A stretch of DNA of 7,741 nucleotides from Spirochaetia bacterium (lineage in GTDB: Bacteria > Spirochaetota > Spirochaetia > Treponematales > Breznakiellaceae), in contig BNUR01000134.1 of the NCBI GenBank assembly GCA_025997495.1, forward strand, positions 1 through 7,741, written 5' to 3'. The translations under genes were made by a program, and so were the position numbers. Shown piece after piece: positions 5,776-7,741 of this stretch (position 1 is the stretch's first letter; each line of letters starts with the position of its first letter). The notes under the pieces are model-generated. The model did not search any database. It saw nothing but the letters and a program-made list of their open reading frames with translations, and had not been told where the DNA came from.

Positions 5776-7089
5776 CTATTTAAACCGGTTCCGTTCATTT
5801 TCAAGATTCTCCGTTTCCAGTATCAGGTTCCCGCCGCGCAGCACGTAGGCCAGGGGAACCGGATTACAGCCGCCGCGAAAACCAATGGTCGCCTTGTTCA
5901 TCACCACATCGCAGAGCCGGCATATTACTTCGTTCTTACGCTCGTAGTACCCGGTTGGCCCGCAGATGTCGCAGGCGTCAAGCCCCACACCGTAAGCGGC
6001 CTCGTTCTTTTTGATGATGATGAAACGCATCTCAATGCCCTCGGCGGCGGTATAGTTGTACCGGTGAAGACGCCCGTCCTCTAATGTTTCAAGGGGAATG
6101 ACGATTTCACCGGCCTGTATGTGCATAGGTTCGGCGGGGGTAAGCTGTACGCCGCGCTCGGTATAAGGTTTTACCGCGCCGAGCAAAAGCACGGCGGATA
6201 CCAGAAGAAAAATCGTTTGAAGGCAGTATCCCCGCCTGGTCATTGCCGCTTTCCGGGTTTTACGCTGTTCCGCCGGGTTTGCTGCCCTGTCAATCGGGGG
6301 TCTGATATTTTTAAGAAAAACAATGATGGGTAGAATTGCTGTTACCGCCAGGATTGCAAAGAGAAAAACGATGCTGTGATTCAATGCCGGTGTAATAAGG
6401 CGGAACAGTGTTCTGTTCATCGGGATCATGCGCCGGGCAAAGAGAAACTGTAAAATTGTGCAGACTTGATGCAGCATATTGATGATAAACGCGGTGTTGA
6501 TAAGGAGAATCAACCACATCAAACCTATGGTTTGCGGACACGAAGAAGATAATGATATGAAATCTTGCTCCTTCCTTTGTGTGACTTTGTGTCCTTTGTA
6601 GTTTTTTTTATTCTTATGATATTGCCCACCTACGGAAACCCCTGTTTTATAGACGGCCAATGCGGCGCACAGAACGAAAACAAGCCCTGCAACATAGCCT
6701 ATCCATTTGAAAAGGAAATCCGTGCTGAAAGCCCGTTCTCCGACGAGCAGAAATTCTGTTGGAAAAAGGAATACCGCAGGCAGAGTACAAAAGAGTAGTA
6801 ATGCCGCTAAAGCACCTTGGATGACCCTTTGTTTCTTAGTGTTACCAATTTTCAAAAGTGAAAACAGAAACGCTGCGCTCACTGCAAAACAAAGCATGGC
6901 GGCAAAGGTAATGACTCTTCCCATGTTAATGGCGGTAGTCCGCCGTAAAACCGCCAGGACAAAGGCCGCCGCCGTTCCGGTAAGGCACGGTACGGCCAGT
7001 TTTTTTTCACCCCCTGCGGCAAATACGCACCCCAGGAGGATTGCGGCAGCGAGACCCGCTTCCAGTACTTGTAACAGATAGTTAAGCAT
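5776..7089 (-). CDS. Membrane protein with C-terminal DUF2318 cysteine domain
   Basis: 437 residues with about eight predicted membrane helices (near 3-25, 32-50, 57-79, 89-110, 124-147, 188-212, 236-260 and 287-306), then a soluble C-terminal domain. That domain holds the DUF2318 signature: CDIC (373-376) in a GPTGYYER context, CRLC (390-393) and GGCNP (Cys408), likely a metal, haem or redox-cofactor site. DUF2318 membrane proteins occur directly beside P19/Tp34 proteins and FtsX-type ABC genes (Cj1660 in Campylobacter), and are thought to take part in iron acquisition; their biochemistry is unknown. Residues about 157-187, between helices 5 and 6, are Lys-rich and AT-rich and look inserted in frame (separate entry). 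The ATG at 7089 has only a weak GC-rich Shine-Dalgarno and lies 21 nt after the lipoprotein gene. Its family and operon role are firm; its molecular function is not. Confidence 0.88.
   Translation of the reverse strand: MLNYLLQVLEAGLAAAILLGCVFAAGGEKKLAVPCLTGTAAAFVLAVLRRTTAINMGRVITFAAMLCFAVSAAFLFSLLKIGNTKKQRVIQGALAALLLFCTLPAVFLFPTEFLLVGERAFSTDFLFKWIGYVAGLVFVLCAALAVYKTGVSVGGQYHKNKKNYKGHKVTQRKEQDFISLSSSCPQTIGLMWLILLINTAFIINMLHQVCTILQFLFARRMIPMNRTLFRLITPALNHSIVFLFAILAVTAILPIIVFLKNIRPPIDRAANPAEQRKTRKAAMTRRGYCLQTIFLLVSAVLLLGAVKPYTERGVQLTPAEPMHIQAGEIVIPLETLEDGRLHRYNYTAAEGIEMRFIIIKKNEAAYGVGLDACDICGPTGYYERKNEVICRLCDVVMNKATIGFRGGCNPVPLAYVLRGGNLILETENLENERNRFK
6529..6621 (-). repeat. Probable dispersed-repeat insertion, in frame within the DUF2318 gene
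   Basis: The minus strand holds an A-rich run followed by ACAAAGGACACAAAGTCACACAAAGG (two overlapping parts: ACAAAGGACACAAAG, then TCACACAAAGG), encoding about residues 157-187 with core NYKGHKVTQRKEQDF. Near-tandem units of the form ACAAAGGACACAAAG are, from memory, typical of short repeats scattered between genes in several bacterial phyla and often mistranslated as KGHKGTQR-like peptides. The stretch is AT-rich, polar and repetitive, unlike the hydrophobic GC-richer coding sequence on both sides, and falls in a cytoplasmic or periplasmic loop where it would be tolerated. The edges given are approximate. A naturally basic loop is the alternative. Confidence 0.45.
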
Positions 7090-7110
7090 AATCCCGCCGC
7101 CGTGTGTCCT

Positions 7111-7692
7111 TTACCATGCTGGTCCCGGATAGGTGACATCCCATTCGGCAACCAGGGGCGTTGTCCAGAATCTGCCGGGGACACCGGTGGTCTTATCAAC
7201 ATGAAGCACATAGCCCTGGGCCTCGGGATTCGTTATCAGAAAACGAACCGTGTAATCCCCTATGCCGTTCAGCTTCACGTTTGCCCCATAGTGCGGCCCG
7301 TCGCTGGCGTTCATCGGCATAAAAGTTCCCTCCGCCTTCCACCCGTTTACCTGGCTAATCTCATAGCGGACGGTAAGGTTCGGCACGAAGTCCCCGACGC
7401 CGTACCCCAGATCGTTTTCCAGCGCCGAAATATCCGCCTCAAGGTGCACATCCGACTGGGCTGCGGAAAGCCCCATATTAGCGGGCAGCATATCTACCGG
7501 CTGGAAATAGACCCCCGCCACATTGAGCGGTCCCAGTTCGTGATCATCCCCCAGGGGGAATTCTTCAAAGCCCGCCGTCTCGCCAGGCTTAACCGTGCTT
7601 GCCGGGGCTGTTCCCCGCTGTCCGCAGCCGACAAAAGCCGCCATGACGCAGACCGTGATCATAAGAAGTACTATCAGATTTCTGATTTTCAT
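7111..7692 (-). CDS. Tp34/P19-family periplasmic metal-binding lipoprotein
   Basis: 193 residues. The N-terminus (MKIRN, a hydrophobic core, then AAFVGC with Cys23) is a lipoprotein signal, followed by a Gly/Pro/Thr-rich linker, so the protein is likely anchored at the membrane facing the periplasm. The mature part is the Tp34/P19 (iron-transport-associated, Tpd/FetP) fold. All metal-site positions recalled for Campylobacter P19 are present: His83 and Glu85 in DVHLEADI, Met127, Asp131 and His134 in FMPMNASDGPHYGAN, and His164 in VLHVD. In the family these residues bind copper and iron, and the protein supports ferrous/ferric iron uptake. It is the first complete gene of the six-gene operon. 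The start ATG at 7692 follows GGAGG by 8 nt. Family assignment is very secure; preference for iron, copper or zinc cannot be read from sequence. Confidence 0.95.
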   Translation of the reverse strand: MKIRNLIVLLMITVCVMAAFVGCGQRGTAPASTVKPGETAGFEEFPLGDDHELGPLNVAGVYFQPVDMLPANMGLSAAQSDVHLEADISALENDLGYGVGDFVPNLTVRYEISQVNGWKAEGTFMPMNASDGPHYGANVKLNGIGDYTVRFLITNPEAQGYVLHVDKTTGVPGRFWTTPLVAEWDVTYPGPAW

Positions 7693-7700
7693 GGTACTTC

Positions 7701-7710
7701 CCTCCTTCCT
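7701..7710 (-). promoter_or_regulatory. Strong ribosome binding site of the Tp34-like gene
   Basis: The minus strand reads AGGAAGGAGG, close to the full anti-16S complement, 8 nt before the ATG at 7692. It is the strongest Shine-Dalgarno in the operon, in keeping with high expression of the lipoprotein relative to the membrane components. It also settles the start, since the frame stays open upstream of the ATG to the window edge. Confidence 0.7.
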
Positions 7711-7712
7711 AA

Positions 7713-7741
7713 TTATTTTTTCCCGAAACCATACGGCTCGA
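7713..7741 (-). CDS. Possible C-terminal end of an upstream gene (fragment)
   Basis: One minus-strand frame entering from the right edge reads EPYGFGKK and stops at TAA (7713-7715), 20 nt before the Tp34-like start. That spacing fits the compact operon. In P19/FetMP loci the gene just upstream is normally an FTR1-like iron permease, so this could be its tail. Eight residues cannot identify a family, and the stretch could equally be an untranslated leader. Confidence 0.25.

Noticed and set aside
7099..7116. A second copy of the ACAAAGGACACAAAG-type repeat between the Tp34-like and DUF2318 genes
   Set aside because: Only about ten bases (AAAGGACACA) match, partly across the stop codon, which is within chance and too short to call.
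1..7741. CRISPR array, insertion sequence, prophage or defence system
   Set aside because: There are no spaced direct repeats, no transposase or terminal inverted repeats, and every open stretch is accounted for by iron-uptake or chaperone genes.

Overview
The window holds two co-oriented gene blocks, both read on the minus strand, so biological order runs from high to low coordinates. No complete plus-strand gene is supported. Base composition is a little above 50% GC. The Tp34-type lipoprotein, the loose lipoboxes and the overall gene mix suggest a spirochaete, perhaps a moderate-GC Treponema relative such as the gut treponemes. That is an inference from gene content, not a demonstrated assignment.

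Block 1 (7692 down to 2248) is a tight six-gene operon with gaps of 21, 8, 1, 4 and 2 nt. In order it encodes a Tp34/P19-type periplasmic metal-binding lipoprotein, an eight-helix membrane protein ending in a DUF2318 cysteine domain, two FtsX/MacB-type permeases, their ATPase, and a small FMN-binding lipoprotein. The order matches the iron-uptake locus known as p19-Cj1660-1661-1662-1663 in Campylobacter and the FetMP-associated (Flp) genes in Enterobacteria. Here an FMN-binding lipoprotein occupies the place where those loci carry thioredoxin-like proteins. The FTR1-like permease usually found with P19 is not in the window. Only a possible eight-residue C-terminus of an upstream gene is visible at the right edge.

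The spacer at 1992-2247 (256 nt) holds hairpins just after block 1 and, further on, a symmetrical pair of TTCTT-N3-AAGAA dyads that embed a TATAAT. This is the best candidate control region for block 2.

Block 2 (1991 down to the left edge) encodes a divergent GrpE-like nucleotide exchange factor. It overlaps by 11 nt an Hsp70 that resembles HscC more than housekeeping DnaK; the Hsp70 is cut by the window edge at residue 457. The arrangement suggests a dedicated chaperone and exchange-factor pair.

The most unusual signals are: (1) an in-frame, lysine-rich, AT-rich segment inside the DUF2318 membrane protein that looks like an inserted dispersed repeat; (2) the double-dyad operator; (3) the specialised Hsp70/GrpE pair; and (4) an FMN-binding lipoprotein whose SGAT motif lacks the usual upstream aspartate.
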